DNA of 64,000 nucleotides from Halococcus agarilyticus (lineage in GTDB: Archaea > Halobacteriota > Halobacteria > Halobacteriales > Halococcaceae): NCBI RefSeq assembly GCF_000334895.1, contig NZ_BAFM01000010.1, positions 62,001 to 126,000 of the forward strand. Reading direction: 5' to 3'. Below, piece by piece: positions 8,100-17,754 of this stretch. The notes under the pieces were generated by a model. The model was not told the DNA's origin, did no database searches, and saw nothing but the letters and a program-made list of their open reading frames with translations. A program made the translations under genes and the position numbers. The first letter of the stretch is position 1; every line of letters begins with the position of its first letter.

Positions 8100-8909
8100 T
8101 CACTCCCACGGGTTCGACGCGACGGTGTTGAGCACCACGAGCGCGGCGATCGAGACGGCGACGAGTACGATCGCCACGGGGTAGGCGCTGTCGAGCCCCC
8201 CTTCGAGGAACGCGTCCCAGACCGCGACCGGCATCGTCTGTGGGTAGTACGCCACCATCACGGTCGCGCCGAACTCCCCCATCGCCCGCGCGAACGCGAG
8301 CGTCACGCCGGCGAGAACACCGGGCGCGGCGAGCGGGAGCGTCACCCGGCGCGCGGTCGTCCACCGTCCCTTCCCGAGCGACCGCGAGGCGTGTTCGAGG
8401 GTTCGATCGACGCCCTCGAAGGCCGCCTTGCCGGTGACGACCACGAACGGAGAAGCGACGAAGGTTTGGGCGAGCACCACCCCAGCGAGCGACCGCGTGA
8501 GCGGCATTCCCGCGGTGATGGCGAACGCACCGATCGGCGCGTTCGGCCCGACAACGGTGAGCAACACGATCCCGCTCACCGTCGGCGGCAACACCAGCGG
8601 CAGGATCACGACCGCGAGAACCCCACTCTTCCAGCGCGCCTCGCTCCGCGCGAGCCAGTACGCGAGCGGCAGCCCGAACACCGTGGCGAGGGTCGTGCTG
8701 ATCGACGCCGACAGCAGCGAGGTGGTCGCCGCGCTCACGACCGCCGGGTCGGAAAGCGCGTCGAGGAGCGCCGTCTCGGGAACCGAGAGGAACAGCGACA
8801 CCAGCGGCGCGAGGTAGTAGAGACACAGCACGCCGCCGAGCACCAGCGCCACCGTGAGCCAGTCGAAACCCCCGATCGCCGTGCGAGATCGATCGGAGCG
8901 CGTCGCCAT
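8100..8909 (-). CDS. wtpB: Tungstate/molybdate ABC transporter, permease
   Basis: This 269-residue permease has about six membrane helices. The cytoplasmic coupling loop, EAA-like, is in the segment ASRSLGKGRWTTARRVTLPL (about residues 170-190), followed by ARAMGEFGATVMVA, which is characteristic of molybdate/tungstate/sulfate permeases (ModB/WtpB/CysT group). It forms the channel with WtpC and receives oxyanion from WtpA. It lies one base from the binding-protein gene and one base from the ATPase gene, so the three are certainly one transcript. Confidence 0.88.
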   Translation of the reverse strand: MATRSDRSRTAIGGFDWLTVALVLGGVLCLYYLAPLVSLFLSVPETALLDALSDPAVVSAATTSLLSASISTTLATVFGLPLAYWLARSEARWKSGVLAVVILPLVLPPTVSGIVLLTVVGPNAPIGAFAITAGMPLTRSLAGVVLAQTFVASPFVVVTGKAAFEGVDRTLEHASRSLGKGRWTTARRVTLPLAAPGVLAGVTLAFARAMGEFGATVMVAYYPQTMPVAVWDAFLEGGLDSAYPVAIVLVAVSIAALVVLNTVASNPWE

Positions 8910-8910
8910 C

Positions 8911-9987
8911 TCAGACCGGTCCCCTGTCGGCGACCGCCGACGATCGGTCCGCGAGACGACCGTTCTGCCGTGACGGCGACTGGCTCTCCTTTGCCCGGTC
9001 GGTCGTCCGTTTTACGCGCTGCGGGACGTTCCCATCGTAGGTCGGGAACCCCTCGCGGCGGACGAACCCGTGGTCGTCGAGATACGTTCCCGTACTCTGT
9101 GCGGCGAACACCGACAGCGCAGCGTCGCTCGTCCTGCGCACCGTCGAGCCGTAGCTGATTGGTCCGCCCGCGATCTCGTGGCCAGTCGGCAGCGAGTACG
9201 AAACGGTCGAGTACCACTCCTCCTCGTGGGCTGGCTCGCTGAGGTCGATCCGATCGGGCAGGGCCACGTACTCGTAGTCGCGCTCGACCGCCATGCTCCG
9301 GTAGGCGATCGCGGCGTCGATCGCGCCGGTCTCGAACCCGCTGATCAGCGCCGTCTCGGGGTAGATCTGGTTTCGCTTCAGGATCTTCCCCCCGAGGTTC
9401 GACGCGCCGTCGTAGTACCGCGAGGCGAGTTCGAGCACAAACAGCGCCCGATAGCCGAGCGGGTCGTGGTCCGGGTCGGTTCGTCCGAGCCTGACGTCGC
9501 CGTTCACGAGCGGCTCGTACCAGCGCTCTTTTCCTGCGTTGGCGAGACGTTTGCCGCCCTCCGTCTCCGGATTGTACGCGATCACGACGGCGTTGCTCGT
9601 AAACGTCGAATACCACGGCGGCGAGAGCGGTTCGTCGAACAGCGCCGTGTCGGCGACGCTCACGATGTCCGGGTCGCGCTTGCCCTCGTCGATCAGTCGG
9701 GCGACGGTCGCCGACCCGTGGGACTCGATCCGCACTGGGACATCGAGGGTAGGTTCGAGCCCGTTCGCCAGGGCGTTCTGGAGGCTCCCCGCCGCGAGGA
9801 TCGTGACCGGCCCGGTGTCGCCATCGCCGTCGTCGCCGTCGACACCGCTCTCGCGGCCGCTGCCCACGCAGCCGGCCGCCCCTGCGAGCCCTACTGCTCC
9901 AACGCCCCCGAGGAACGCCCGCCGCGAACACGACCCCGGCGAGCGTTGTTCCGACGTGGACACAACACCGTTATTCGATCCGGACAT
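8911..9987 (-). CDS. wtpA: Tungstate/molybdate-binding lipoprotein (Tat-exported)
   Basis: The protein is the extracellular solute-binding component. Its N-terminus has a twin-arginine signal with lipobox, CSRRAFLGGVGAVG then GAAGC, so it is exported folded and lipid-anchored at the cysteine. An Asp/Gly linker follows, then a type II periplasmic-binding fold starting VTILAAGSLQNAL. ATG at 9987 gives 358 residues. A GTG at 9963 (protein starting MSTSEQRSPG) is an alternative and would leave more room for the divergent promoter. The last 30 residues are Arg/Ser-rich and unusual. The divergent ModE/TOBE-like gene starts only 27 bases away. Confidence 0.88.
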   Translation of the reverse strand: MSGSNNGVVSTSEQRSPGSCSRRAFLGGVGAVGLAGAAGCVGSGRESGVDGDDGDGDTGPVTILAAGSLQNALANGLEPTLDVPVRIESHGSATVARLIDEGKRDPDIVSVADTALFDEPLSPPWYSTFTSNAVVIAYNPETEGGKRLANAGKERWYEPLVNGDVRLGRTDPDHDPLGYRALFVLELASRYYDGASNLGGKILKRNQIYPETALISGFETGAIDAAIAYRSMAVERDYEYVALPDRIDLSEPAHEEEWYSTVSYSLPTGHEIAGGPISYGSTVRRTSDAALSVFAAQSTGTYLDDHGFVRREGFPTYDGNVPQRVKRTTDRAKESQSPSRQNGRLADRSSAVADRGPV

Positions 9988-10014
9988 AAAGCTCTTGCTC
10001 GCGGGTAGTAATGG

Positions 10015-10716
10015 ATGGGTATGGACGCGGGATTCGAGGCGCGCCTCCGGGCCGACGGCGTGTCGTTCGAGGCGCGGGATGCGGCACTGTTGCGCGCCGT
10101 CGACGAGCATCACTCGCTCAACGCCGCTGCAGACGCGCTCGAACGGTCGTTCTCGCGGGCGCACGCCCGGATCACGGCCCTGGAGGAGGAGTTCGGCCCG
10201 CTCGTCGAGCGCCAGCGCGGCGGGGTCGGCGGCGGCGGCAGCGAACTCACCGACGACGCCCGCGACCTGCTCGCGCGGTTCGAACGTCTCCGAGCGGCGT
10301 ACGCCGGTACCGCCAGCGTCGCGGAGACGGTTCTCGACGGGCGGATCACGGAACGCGACGGCGAGCTGGCGACCGTCGAGACCGCCGCCGGAACGGTGCG
10401 CGCGCTCGCCCCCGAGGCCGCAGAGCGGGTCGAAGTGACCCTCCGGGCCGACGCGGTCACGCTCCACGTACCCGACGACGTACCGGCGTCGGGCGAGATG
10501 AGCGCACGCAATCGGCTCCGTGGCGAAGCCGTCGATCTCGTCCCTGGCGAGACGATCGTTCGCGTCGGCGTCGACGTCGGTGCCGACGCCCCGCTCACGG
10601 TGCTCGTGACACACGACGCCCTCGGGGCGCTCGATCTCGCGGTCGGCGACCCGGTCGTGGCGTCGTTCAAGGCGACCGCGACACGCGCGACGGCTGCGGA
10701 ACGCGCCGACGAGTAG
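10015..10716 (+). CDS. ModE-like HTH/TOBE regulator of the wtp operon
   Basis: This 233-residue protein has an N-terminal winged-helix of the LysR/ModE type (LNAAADALERSFSRAHARIT, about residues 38-57) followed by two oxyanion-binding TOBE/Mop-like segments (roughly 95-145 and 160-225). It is divergent from wtpA, with starts only 27 bases apart, so the two promoters overlap each other's coding start. It should sense molybdate or tungstate and repress the transporter. ATG codons at 10015 and 10021 are both in frame; either could be used. A glycine run (GGVGGGGS) breaks the wing region. Confidence 0.8.
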   Translation: MGMDAGFEARLRADGVSFEARDAALLRAVDEHHSLNAAADALERSFSRAHARITALEEEFGPLVERQRGGVGGGGSELTDDARDLLARFERLRAAYAGTASVAETVLDGRITERDGELATVETAAGTVRALAPEAAERVEVTLRADAVTLHVPDDVPASGEMSARNRLRGEAVDLVPGETIVRVGVDVGADAPLTVLVTHDALGALDLAVGDPVVASFKATATRATAAERADE

Positions 10717-10763
10717 CGTCTCTCGGCGATGGGACTTTTGTCCACCATCCCCCTGTGGCGTGC

Positions 10764-12116
10764 ATGGACGACGCCGACCGCGCGCTGGGCCGCGCGTGGC
10801 GCGACGGGTATCCCTGGGAGTTCCTCACTCGACTGTGCGAGATCGACGACCGCCTCGGCGGCCACTCGGGCGAGCGCGAGGCCGCCGACCTCGTCGCCGC
10901 GGGTCTCGAACGCGCCGGAGCCGAGCCTTCGATCGAGACGTTCGGGATGCAGCGCTGGACGCGCGGCCGGACCGAGTTCGGTGTCAGCGTCCCCGCGGCG
11001 AACGATCTCGGTGGGGACGAACCGGTCGAGCGATCGTTCGAGGCGTTCGCGCTGCCGTACTCGCCGGGCGGCGACGTCCACGCACCCCTCGTCGACGTGG
11101 GTCACGGCACGCCCGACGAGATCGACGCCGCCGACGTCGCCGGGAGCGTGGCGCTCGCGAGCACCGACTCGCCGGCGGGCGAACGACGGGTCCACCGGAT
11201 GGAGAAGCTCGGCCACGCCGCGGCCGCCGGCGCGGCGGCGTTCGTCTTCCACAACCACCGCCCTGGCCAGCTCCCGCCCACCGGAGCGCTCCGGTTCGAT
11301 CACGCGGCCGCGATCCCCGGGATCGGCGTGAGCCACGAAACAGGTGAATGGCTCACGGAGTACGCCGACCGCGGCGCGGACGCAGCCATCTCCGTGGAGG
11401 CGACGACCGAGCGAGGCGAGAGCCGGAACGTCGTCGGCCGTCTGGGGCCCGACACCGACGAGGAGATCGTCCTGCTCGCTCACTACGACGCCCACGACGT
11501 CGCGGAGGGTGCGCTCGACAACGGCTGTGGGATCACGGTCGCGGTCGCCGCCGCCGGGATCCTCGCGGATCTCGATCTCGACTGCGGGGTTCGGGTGGCG
11601 GGGGTGAGCTGCGAAGAGCTCGGCCTGATGGGCAGTGCGGCGCTCGCGGAATCGCTCGATCTCGATCGCGTGCGGGCGGTCGTCAACGTCGACGGGGCCG
11701 GACGGTACCGCGATCTCCACGCGATCACCCATACCTCGGATGGGGTGGCGAGCGTGGCCGAGCGCGTGAGTGACGACACCGGGCAGCCGATCTCGGTGAG
11801 CGACCGTCCCCATCCCTACAGCGACCACTGGCCGTTCCTCCGCGAGGGGGTACCGGCGCTTCAGCTCCACAGTCACCGCGCGGACGAAAGCGGCCGCTGG
11901 GAGCGCGGCTGGACGCACACCCGAGCTGACACTCGCGACAAAGTCGACGTCCGGAACCTCCGCGAGCACGCGATGCTCGCCGCCCTCCTCGTCCACGAGA
12001 TCACGACTACCGATCCCGGTTCCGTCGACACCGACGCCCTCCGCGAGCGACTCCGCGAGGACGGTGCGGAGCCGGGGATGCGCGCGGCGGGCGTCTGGCC
12101 CGACGACTGGGCGTGA
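10764..12116 (+). CDS. M28 family zinc aminopeptidase
   Basis: This 450-residue protein has the M28 layout: an N-terminal region (IDDRLGGHSGEREAAD), a PA-type inserted domain (about 100-200, AAAGAAAFVFHNHRPG) and the di-zinc peptidase core. Zinc ligands are visible as H and D in LAHYDAHD, D in ALDNGCGI, the catalytic Glu pair in SCEELGLMGS, D in VNVDGAG and H in YSDHWPF. It removes N-terminal amino acids from peptides. No signal peptide is seen, so it is probably cytosolic. The gene stands alone, 47 bases after the ModE-like gene. Confidence 0.88.
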   Translation: MDDADRALGRAWRDGYPWEFLTRLCEIDDRLGGHSGEREAADLVAAGLERAGAEPSIETFGMQRWTRGRTEFGVSVPAANDLGGDEPVERSFEAFALPYSPGGDVHAPLVDVGHGTPDEIDAADVAGSVALASTDSPAGERRVHRMEKLGHAAAAGAAAFVFHNHRPGQLPPTGALRFDHAAAIPGIGVSHETGEWLTEYADRGADAAISVEATTERGESRNVVGRLGPDTDEEIVLLAHYDAHDVAEGALDNGCGITVAVAAAGILADLDLDCGVRVAGVSCEELGLMGSAALAESLDLDRVRAVVNVDGAGRYRDLHAITHTSDGVASVAERVSDDTGQPISVSDRPHPYSDHWPFLREGVPALQLHSHRADESGRWERGWTHTRADTRDKVDVRNLREHAMLAALLVHEITTTDPGSVDTDALRERLREDGAEPGMRAAGVWPDDWA

Positions 12117-12128
12117 TCGGTGCTCGCC

Positions 12129-12323
12129 TCACCCGCGGAGCTTCTGGAGCGTGACCCATCCCGCCGCGAGGGCGGCGGCGAGCCCGATCGCGACGGCGAC
12201 CGGCTGGCCCGAGCCACCCCACTCCCAGCCGAGAAACGTGGACCCGACAATGGCGACGATCATCACCGCAACCCCGACGACGGTGCCGATCGTCGACGTG
12301 TCGCGCTCGAACACTGACGACAT
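12129..12323 (-). CDS. Small two-helix membrane protein
   Basis: The start ATG at 12323 gives 64 residues, beginning MSSVFERDTSTIG. Two hydrophobic helices (about residues 10-30 and 38-56) are separated by the short polar loop GWEWGGSGQP, and the C-terminus is basic (TLQKLRG). The upstream in-frame extension to 12407 is Arg-rich and unlikely to be coding. Function unknown; small proteins like this are common in haloarchaea. It converges with the M28 gene with 12 bases between stops. Confidence 0.6.
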   Translation of the reverse strand: MSSVFERDTSTIGTVVGVAVMIVAIVGSTFLGWEWGGSGQPVAVAIGLAAALAAGWVTLQKLRG

Positions 12324-12464
12324 AGCCGACAGTACGTGGTGACACGGGATAAACACGTGGACCGTTCGGCCACGGTTCGGGTGCGTGGCCCGCCGGGATC
12401 GTGACACCGTGGACGGAACCCACGGGATCGAGTGGAACCGGCCGGCCGTTTTTCGACCCTGTGT

Positions 12465-13292
12465 TCAGTCCCCAATGCCGTCTCGCACCGAGCCCGCGAC
12501 CCGTCCGGCCGTCACGGCTGCGATCCGGCGCTGCTCGAAGACTTCGCGTGCGCTCGCGGCGGCCTCGGTGTCGACGCGGAAATCGAGGTCAGGATAGGCG
12601 ACCTCGGTCAGCACGAGCGGCGCGGCGGGCGCGGGACCCACACCCTCGGGACCCGAAAGCGATGCAGGCGAGAGCACCCGATCGATCTTCGAGAGGGGTG
12701 CCACACCAGTCGCGATATTCTCGACGAGCGCGACGATCCGGCGGACGAGCTGGCGCGAGAAGCCGCCCGCCCGGAGCGTGAGAACGAGGAACTCCCCATC
12801 CGATTCGACCGCCGGAACGAGCGTGCGAACAGTTCCACCCTCGTCCGGCGTGAGGTTGTGAAAGTCGTGCTCGCCGGCGAGCATCGACAGCGCCTCGCGC
12901 GCGCGGTCGATGTCGACAGCGGGCGCGTGGAGGTGGTAGGTGTAGGTGCGGGCCGTGGCGTCATGGGTGGCGTGAAACCCCGCTGGTGCGTCTGCGGCCG
13001 CCCACGCCCGGATCGACGCCGGGAGCTCGCCGTTCAGCGCCGCCGGTGCCAGCCACTCTGGGGCCGCGAGCGCAATGGTTTGGGCGACCGCCGACACCCC
13101 ACGATCGGTCCGGCCCGCGGCGGCGTAGCCGTGCGGCTTGTCGCCGGTCGCATCGAGCACGTCCAGCTCACGAAGCGCATCGAACAGGGCGTCCTCGACG
13201 GTCGGAACGTCGGGCTGGCGCTGGAAGCCGTGATACGGCTGGCCGTCGTAGGCCACCCGGAACGCGCGCAGCTCTCGACCGTCGTCGGCCAT
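12465..13292 (-). CDS. truA: tRNA pseudouridine synthase A
   Basis: This 275-residue enzyme isomerises uridine to pseudouridine at positions 38-40 of tRNA anticodon arms. The catalytic Asp lies in AAAGRTDRGVSA (about residue 60); the segment DGQPYHGFQRQP near the N-terminus and GEHDFHNLT in the middle are also characteristic. Its ATG shares an A with the TGA of hisS (TGATG), so the two are translated together from one mRNA, linking tRNA charging and tRNA modification. Confidence 0.92.
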   Translation of the reverse strand: MADDGRELRAFRVAYDGQPYHGFQRQPDVPTVEDALFDALRELDVLDATGDKPHGYAAAGRTDRGVSAVAQTIALAAPEWLAPAALNGELPASIRAWAAADAPAGFHATHDATARTYTYHLHAPAVDIDRAREALSMLAGEHDFHNLTPDEGGTVRTLVPAVESDGEFLVLTLRAGGFSRQLVRRIVALVENIATGVAPLSKIDRVLSPASLSGPEGVGPAPAAPLVLTEVAYPDLDFRVDTEAAASAREVFEQRRIAAVTAGRVAGSVRDGIGD

Positions 13293-14596
13293 CAGGCGAG
13301 ATCGTCGTCCGTCGGCCGCTCGCGCTCGCCGGGGAACCCCTCGACCGGCACCTGGGTCTGGTCGCCCGATTCCATGTCCTTCACCGTGACCTGGCCCTCC
13401 GCGAGGTCCTGCTCGCCCACGATCACCACGGTCTCGGCGTTGATCGAGTCGGCGTACTCCAGCTGCGCGCCGAAGCTTCGGCCGGCGACGTCGGTCTCGA
13501 CGACGTGGCCCTGCGCCCGGAGATCGCGAACGACCCGGGCGGCCGTCGGGCGGGTATCGCCGACCTGGAGGACGTAGTAGTCGGTCGCGATCGTCTCCTC
13601 GGGCCAGACGCCCGCGCGCTGGCAGAGCAGCGCGAGCGGCGCGAGTCCCGGCGCGACGCCGACCGCGGGCATCGGCTGGCCGCCGAACCCCTCGATCAGG
13701 TCGTCGTACCGGCCGCCGCCGAACACCGACCGACTCACCTCGCCTGTGGAGTCGAAACACTCGAAGACGACTCCCGTGTAGTAATCCAGCCCGCGGGCGG
13801 TGTCGAGCGAGAGCGTGCAGTACTCGCGCGCGCCGAGGTCGTCGGCGGCGTCGAGCACGTTCCGAAGGTTCGTCACTGCACTTTCGACCTGTTCCGAGCC
13901 AGCGAACGCCACCAGCTCGTCGAGGTCGTCTTCAGGAGTGTCGAGCAAGCTGTCGAACTCCTCCGCCTGACCATCCGAGAGCCCGGCGTCCGTCAGGAGG
14001 CCGTGGTACTCGGCAGGTTCGAGCTTTGCGCGCTTGTCGACCGCCCGGATCGCGGCCCCGGTGTCGACCTCGCTTTCGAACGATGCGAGCAACCCACCGA
14101 GCACGTCGCGGTGGCTCACCCGGAAGTCGAAGTCCTCGCTCGTGAGCCCCAGTTCGGTGAGCGCGTCGGCGGCGTAGGCGAGCACCTCGGCGTCGGCCGC
14201 CGGCTCGGCCGACCCGAAGACGTCGACGTTGGTCTGGTAGAACTCGCGGAACCGGCCCTGTTGGACCTGCTCGTACCGCCAGAACGGCCGGGTCGAGAAC
14301 CACTTGACGGGTTTCGAGAGCTCCTGCTGTTTTTCGACCACCATTCGGGCGACGGTGGGCGTGAGTTCGGGCGTCATCGCCACGTCGCGGCCGCCCTGGT
14401 CGGTGAAGGAGTAGAGCTCCTCGACGATCTCCGCGCCGCTCTTGTCGACGTACATCTCGGTGCGTTCGAGGGCGGGCGTCCCGACCTCGCGGAACCCGTA
14501 GCGTGTAGCGGTCGCTTCGAGCGTGTCGATGACGGTCCGCCGCGAACTCATCTCGCCCGGGTAGAAGTCGCGAAACCCCTTGGTGCGGTCGTACAT
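13292..14596 (-). CDS. hisS: Histidyl-tRNA synthetase
   Basis: This 434-residue class II synthetase has motif 1 around VGTPALERTEMY, motif 2 (FRYEQVQQGRFREFYQ, written here as FWRYEQVQQGRFREFYQTN) and motif 3 in GVAPGLAPLA. The histidine-specific segments LDYYTG and GGRYDDL are also present. The C-terminal anticodon-binding domain (about 335-420) follows. It attaches histidine to tRNA-His. The short acidic tail is typical of halophiles. truA follows, with a one-base overlap. Confidence 0.95.
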   Translation of the reverse strand: MYDRTKGFRDFYPGEMSSRRTVIDTLEATATRYGFREVGTPALERTEMYVDKSGAEIVEELYSFTDQGGRDVAMTPELTPTVARMVVEKQQELSKPVKWFSTRPFWRYEQVQQGRFREFYQTNVDVFGSAEPAADAEVLAYAADALTELGLTSEDFDFRVSHRDVLGGLLASFESEVDTGAAIRAVDKRAKLEPAEYHGLLTDAGLSDGQAEEFDSLLDTPEDDLDELVAFAGSEQVESAVTNLRNVLDAADDLGAREYCTLSLDTARGLDYYTGVVFECFDSTGEVSRSVFGGGRYDDLIEGFGGQPMPAVGVAPGLAPLALLCQRAGVWPEETIATDYYVLQVGDTRPTAARVVRDLRAQGHVVETDVAGRSFGAQLEYADSINAETVVIVGEQDLAEGQVTVKDMESGDQTQVPVEGFPGERERPTDDDLA

Positions 14597-14663
14597 ACCG
14601 GCGAGTGGCGAGCCCGTGGTTGAAGCCTTTCGGTCCTTTCGGTGGTTCGCTTTTGGCGTGGTT

Positions 14664-15020
14664 CTATCGGCGCTTGATGTCGAAGCTCTGCTGGTCGGGC
14701 TTGAGTTCCTGGAGGAGCTGGCGCATCTGGTCCTCGTCGATCTTGTCGCCGAGCCGACCGCTCCGCGCGAGCGCGATCACCTGCTGTTCGACCTGCTCGC
14801 CGAAGTCGGGTTTCGACATCTTGACCGAGTTGAGCCGCTTGCGCGCGCCGTCGGTGAGATGCTGGCGGAGCTGGGCCTTCTTCTGGGCCTCGGCCTGTTC
14901 CTGCTGGGCCTGCATCGCCTCCTCGCGGTCGCCGCCCTCCCCGCCCTGCTGTTCTTGAAGCTGTTCGAGTTTCTCCTGGCGGAGCTCTTCGAGTTCGTCG
15001 TCGTCGGGTGAGCCGCTCAT
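14664..15020 (-). CDS. PDCD5-family DNA-binding protein
   Basis: This 118-residue protein has a long N-terminal Glu/Gln-rich helix ([11 protein letters not shown] through about residue 50) followed by the compact three-helix core with [15 protein letters not shown] and [16 protein letters not shown], ending DIKRR. These are hallmarks of archaeal PDCD5/MTH1615-like proteins, which bind nucleic acid weakly and are usually encoded near ribosomal or translation genes. The role is not firmly known. hisS lies 67 bases downstream in the same direction, so they may share a transcript. Confidence 0.88.
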   Translation of the reverse strand: MSGSPDDDELEELRQEKLEQLQEQQGGEGGDREEAMQAQQEQAEAQKKAQLRQHLTDGARKRLNSVKMSKPDFGEQVEQQVIALARSGRLGDKIDEDQMRQLLQELKPDQQSFDIKRR

Positions 15021-15136
15021 ACGTCACAGTACGGCTACCCGAACAAAAACCCGGCGGACGCCGCAGCACGATTTCCGCTTTCCCGTCGCCCGTTCCGACC
15101 CAAATTCACGAATTCACGTGAATCCGTGAGTTTCAC

Positions 15137-16561
15137 TCACCGATTCAGGGTGTGGATCGCCCTCCCCTGGGCGTTCTCGACGGCCTCCATCACAGCCTCG
15201 CCGAGCGTCGGGTGGGTGTGGATGGTCGCAGCCACGTCCTCTAAGGTCGCGCCCATCTCGATCGCCAATCCGAATTCGGCGATCATCTCGGAAGCCTCCG
15301 GCGCGACGATCTGCGCGCCGAGAACGAACCCCGCGTCGTCGTCGGCGACGACCCGGACGAACCCCTCGCTCTCGCCGAGCGTGAGCGCGCGGCCGCTCGC
15401 CTGCATCGGCATCTCGCCGACGACCGGCGAGAACCCGGCCTCTTCGGCCTCTGCCTCGGTCATTCCCACGGTGCCGATCTCGGGATCGGTGAAGACGGCG
15501 GCGGGCACGCTCTGATAATCGAGCGCGGCTGGTTCGCCCGCGATGACCTCGGTGGCGACCTCACCTTCTTTCATTCCCTTGTGCGCGAGCATCGGTTCGC
15601 CCGCGACGTCGCCGACCGCGAAGACGTGCTCGACGTCGGTTCGCGCGCGGTCGTCGGTGTCGAGGAACCCGCCCTCGCCTGGTTCGAGACCCAACGCATC
15701 GAGGTTCAGCGTGTCGGTCACGGGTTCGCGCCCGACCGCGACCAGCGCCTTCTCCGCACCGAACTCCGCGACCTCGCCGTCCTCGTCCTCCGTCATGACG
15801 GTGATCCCGTCGCCCGATTCCTCCCACTCGCTTGCGGACTCGCCGAAGTAGAAGTCGATCCCTAACTCTTCGGCCCGGCTCTTGACGACGCGCGCGACGT
15901 CGTCCTCGTAGGCCGGGAGCGCCGAGTCGAGCATCTCCACCACGGTGACGTCGGTGCCGAGTTTGGCGAACACGGTGGAGAGCTCCATCCCGATGTAGCC
16001 CGCGCCGACGACCACGAGGCTCTCGGGCACGGCGTCGAGCGCGAGCGCGTCGCGCGAGGAGATGACGTGCTCGCCGTCGAACCCGAAGTTCGGGACCTCG
16101 ATCGGGCGCGAGCCGGTGGCGACGATGGCGTGTTCGAAATCGATGGATTCGGAACCCTGACCATCGCCGTCATGGGCGACCCGCACCGTGTTCTCGCCCG
16201 CGAACTCCGCGCGCCCCTCGACGAGGTTCACGCCGTTGGCCTTGCAGAGCTTCTCGACGCCGCCCGTGAGCTGGTCGACGATCTCGTCCTTCCAGCCCAC
16301 CATCGCGCTCAGGTCCACGGCAGGATCGGCGTGGATGCCCATGTCCTCGGCGTGGCCCGCGTCGTGGGCGACGTCGGTCGCCGAGATCAGCGCCTTCGAG
16401 GGGATGCAGCCGTGGTTCAGGCAGGTGCCGCCGTAGGCGTCTTTCTCGACCAGCGTGACGTCGAGGTCCAGCTGGCCGGCGCGGATGGCGGCGACGTAGC
16501 CGCCAGGCCCCGCGCCGATGATCAGTACGTCGGTTCCGGTTGTCACGTCGCCAACGACCAT
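15137..16561 (-). CDS. lpdA: Dihydrolipoyl dehydrogenase (E3)
   Basis: This 474-residue FAD enzyme reoxidises the dihydrolipoyl arm of the 2-oxoacid dehydrogenase complex, passing electrons to NAD. It shows the FAD site GAGPGGYVAAIRA, the redox disulfide in GGTCLNHGCIPSK, the NAD site GAGYIGMELS, and the C-terminal His-Glu pair in HTHPTLGEAVMEA. ATG at 16561 (protein MVVGDVTTG) is preferred to a longer Arg-rich extension. In haloarchaeal oxoacid dehydrogenase clusters E3 usually follows E2 directly; here two plus-strand genes stand between them. Confidence 0.93.
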   Translation of the reverse strand: MVVGDVTTGTDVLIIGAGPGGYVAAIRAGQLDLDVTLVEKDAYGGTCLNHGCIPSKALISATDVAHDAGHAEDMGIHADPAVDLSAMVGWKDEIVDQLTGGVEKLCKANGVNLVEGRAEFAGENTVRVAHDGDGQGSESIDFEHAIVATGSRPIEVPNFGFDGEHVISSRDALALDAVPESLVVVGAGYIGMELSTVFAKLGTDVTVVEMLDSALPAYEDDVARVVKSRAEELGIDFYFGESASEWEESGDGITVMTEDEDGEVAEFGAEKALVAVGREPVTDTLNLDALGLEPGEGGFLDTDDRARTDVEHVFAVGDVAGEPMLAHKGMKEGEVATEVIAGEPAALDYQSVPAAVFTDPEIGTVGMTEAEAEEAGFSPVVGEMPMQASGRALTLGESEGFVRVVADDDAGFVLGAQIVAPEASEMIAEFGLAIEMGATLEDVAATIHTHPTLGEAVMEAVENAQGRAIHTLNR

Positions 16562-16677
16562 GCACGGCAACACTCGCCGCCGCGTGAAAAACCAGGCGGG
16601 TTTCGCCCGCGGCCGACGCTTCTGCCTGCAAAAGCAAGCCGTCGAACGAAGACGGCTCCGGTGTGGATACCGTTCGT

Positions 16678-17754
16678 ATGAGCGAGAGCACACCGGAGAG
16701 CGGAACGACCGGTTCCAGCGTCGACCGCTCCACGGGCAGTGCCGGACAGTCCGACGTGGTGGTCATCACCGGGGCCACGTCGGGAATCGGTCGCGCGACG
16801 GCGCGGGAGTTCGGCGAAGACGGGGCTTGCGTGGGGCTGCTCGCGCGCGGCGAGGACGGGCTCAGCGCGGCGAAAGCCGAGGTCGAGGAGGCGGGCGGCG
16901 AGGCGCTCGCGATCCCGACCGACGTCAGCGAGTACGAGGAAGTCGAGGCGGCGGCCGACGAGATCGAGGCGGCGTTCGGCCCGATCGACGTCTGGATCAA
17001 CAACGCGATGACCACGGTCTACTCCTCGTTTCTCGACCTCGATCCCGACGAGTTCGAGCGCGTGACCGACGTGACGTACATCGGCGCGGTCAACGGCTCG
17101 CGCGCCGCACTCTCGCGGATGACCGAGCGCGACGAGGGCAAACTGGTCCAGGTCGGTTCCGCCCTCTCGTATCGGGGGATCCCGCTCCAGTCGGCGTACT
17201 GCGGCTCGAAGTTCGCGATGCGCGGAATGAACGAGTCGCTTCGAACCGAGCTCCTCGCCGACGACTCCGACGTGGACATCACGATGGTCCAGCTCCCGGG
17301 GCTCAACACCCCGCAGTTCGAGCACTGCCGGTCGCATCTGGAGGATCACCCACAGCCCGTGCCGCCGATCTACCAGCCCGAGGTCGCCGCCGACGGGATC
17401 CACTGGGCGGCCTACAACCGGCGACGCGAGCTCTACATCGGTCGCGCCACCCTCAAGACGATCTGGGGCAACAAGTTCGTGCCGTGGTTCGTCGATCGGT
17501 ATCTCGCGTGGACCGCGGTCGACGGCCAGAGATCGGACCTTCCCTACGATCCCGACCGACCCGAGAACCTCTACGAGCCCGTCGACGGCGATCCAGGCGC
17601 TCGCGGTCCCTTCAGCGGCCAGGCCACGAACGTGAGCCAGCAGCTCTGGCTCGCCAAACACCGCCGGCATCTCGGTGTCGCGCTCTCGGCGATCGTCGGG
17701 CTGCTCGCGCTGGTCGGACTGAGTGCGGGCAGTGACGGAAGTGAGAACGGATGA
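16678..17754 (+). CDS. Short-chain dehydrogenase/reductase with C-terminal membrane helix
   Basis: This 358-residue classical SDR has the nucleotide-binding motif TGATSGIG (about residues 28-35), an INNA motif in place of NNAG, and the active-site Ser and Tyr-Lys in VGSALSYRG and YCGSK. The substrate is unknown. The extension beyond about residue 240 is longer than in simple SDRs and ends in a hydrophobic helix (VALSAIVGLLALVGLS), which may tether it to the membrane. Start ATG at 16678 is preferred to the GTG at 16663. The stop overlaps the next gene by four bases (ATGA). It breaks up the oxoacid dehydrogenase cluster. Confidence 0.85.
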   Translation: MSESTPESGTTGSSVDRSTGSAGQSDVVVITGATSGIGRATAREFGEDGACVGLLARGEDGLSAAKAEVEEAGGEALAIPTDVSEYEEVEAAADEIEAAFGPIDVWINNAMTTVYSSFLDLDPDEFERVTDVTYIGAVNGSRAALSRMTERDEGKLVQVGSALSYRGIPLQSAYCGSKFAMRGMNESLRTELLADDSDVDITMVQLPGLNTPQFEHCRSHLEDHPQPVPPIYQPEVAADGIHWAAYNRRRELYIGRATLKTIWGNKFVPWFVDRYLAWTAVDGQRSDLPYDPDRPENLYEPVDGDPGARGPFSGQATNVSQQLWLAKHRRHLGVALSAIVGLLALVGLSAGSDGSENG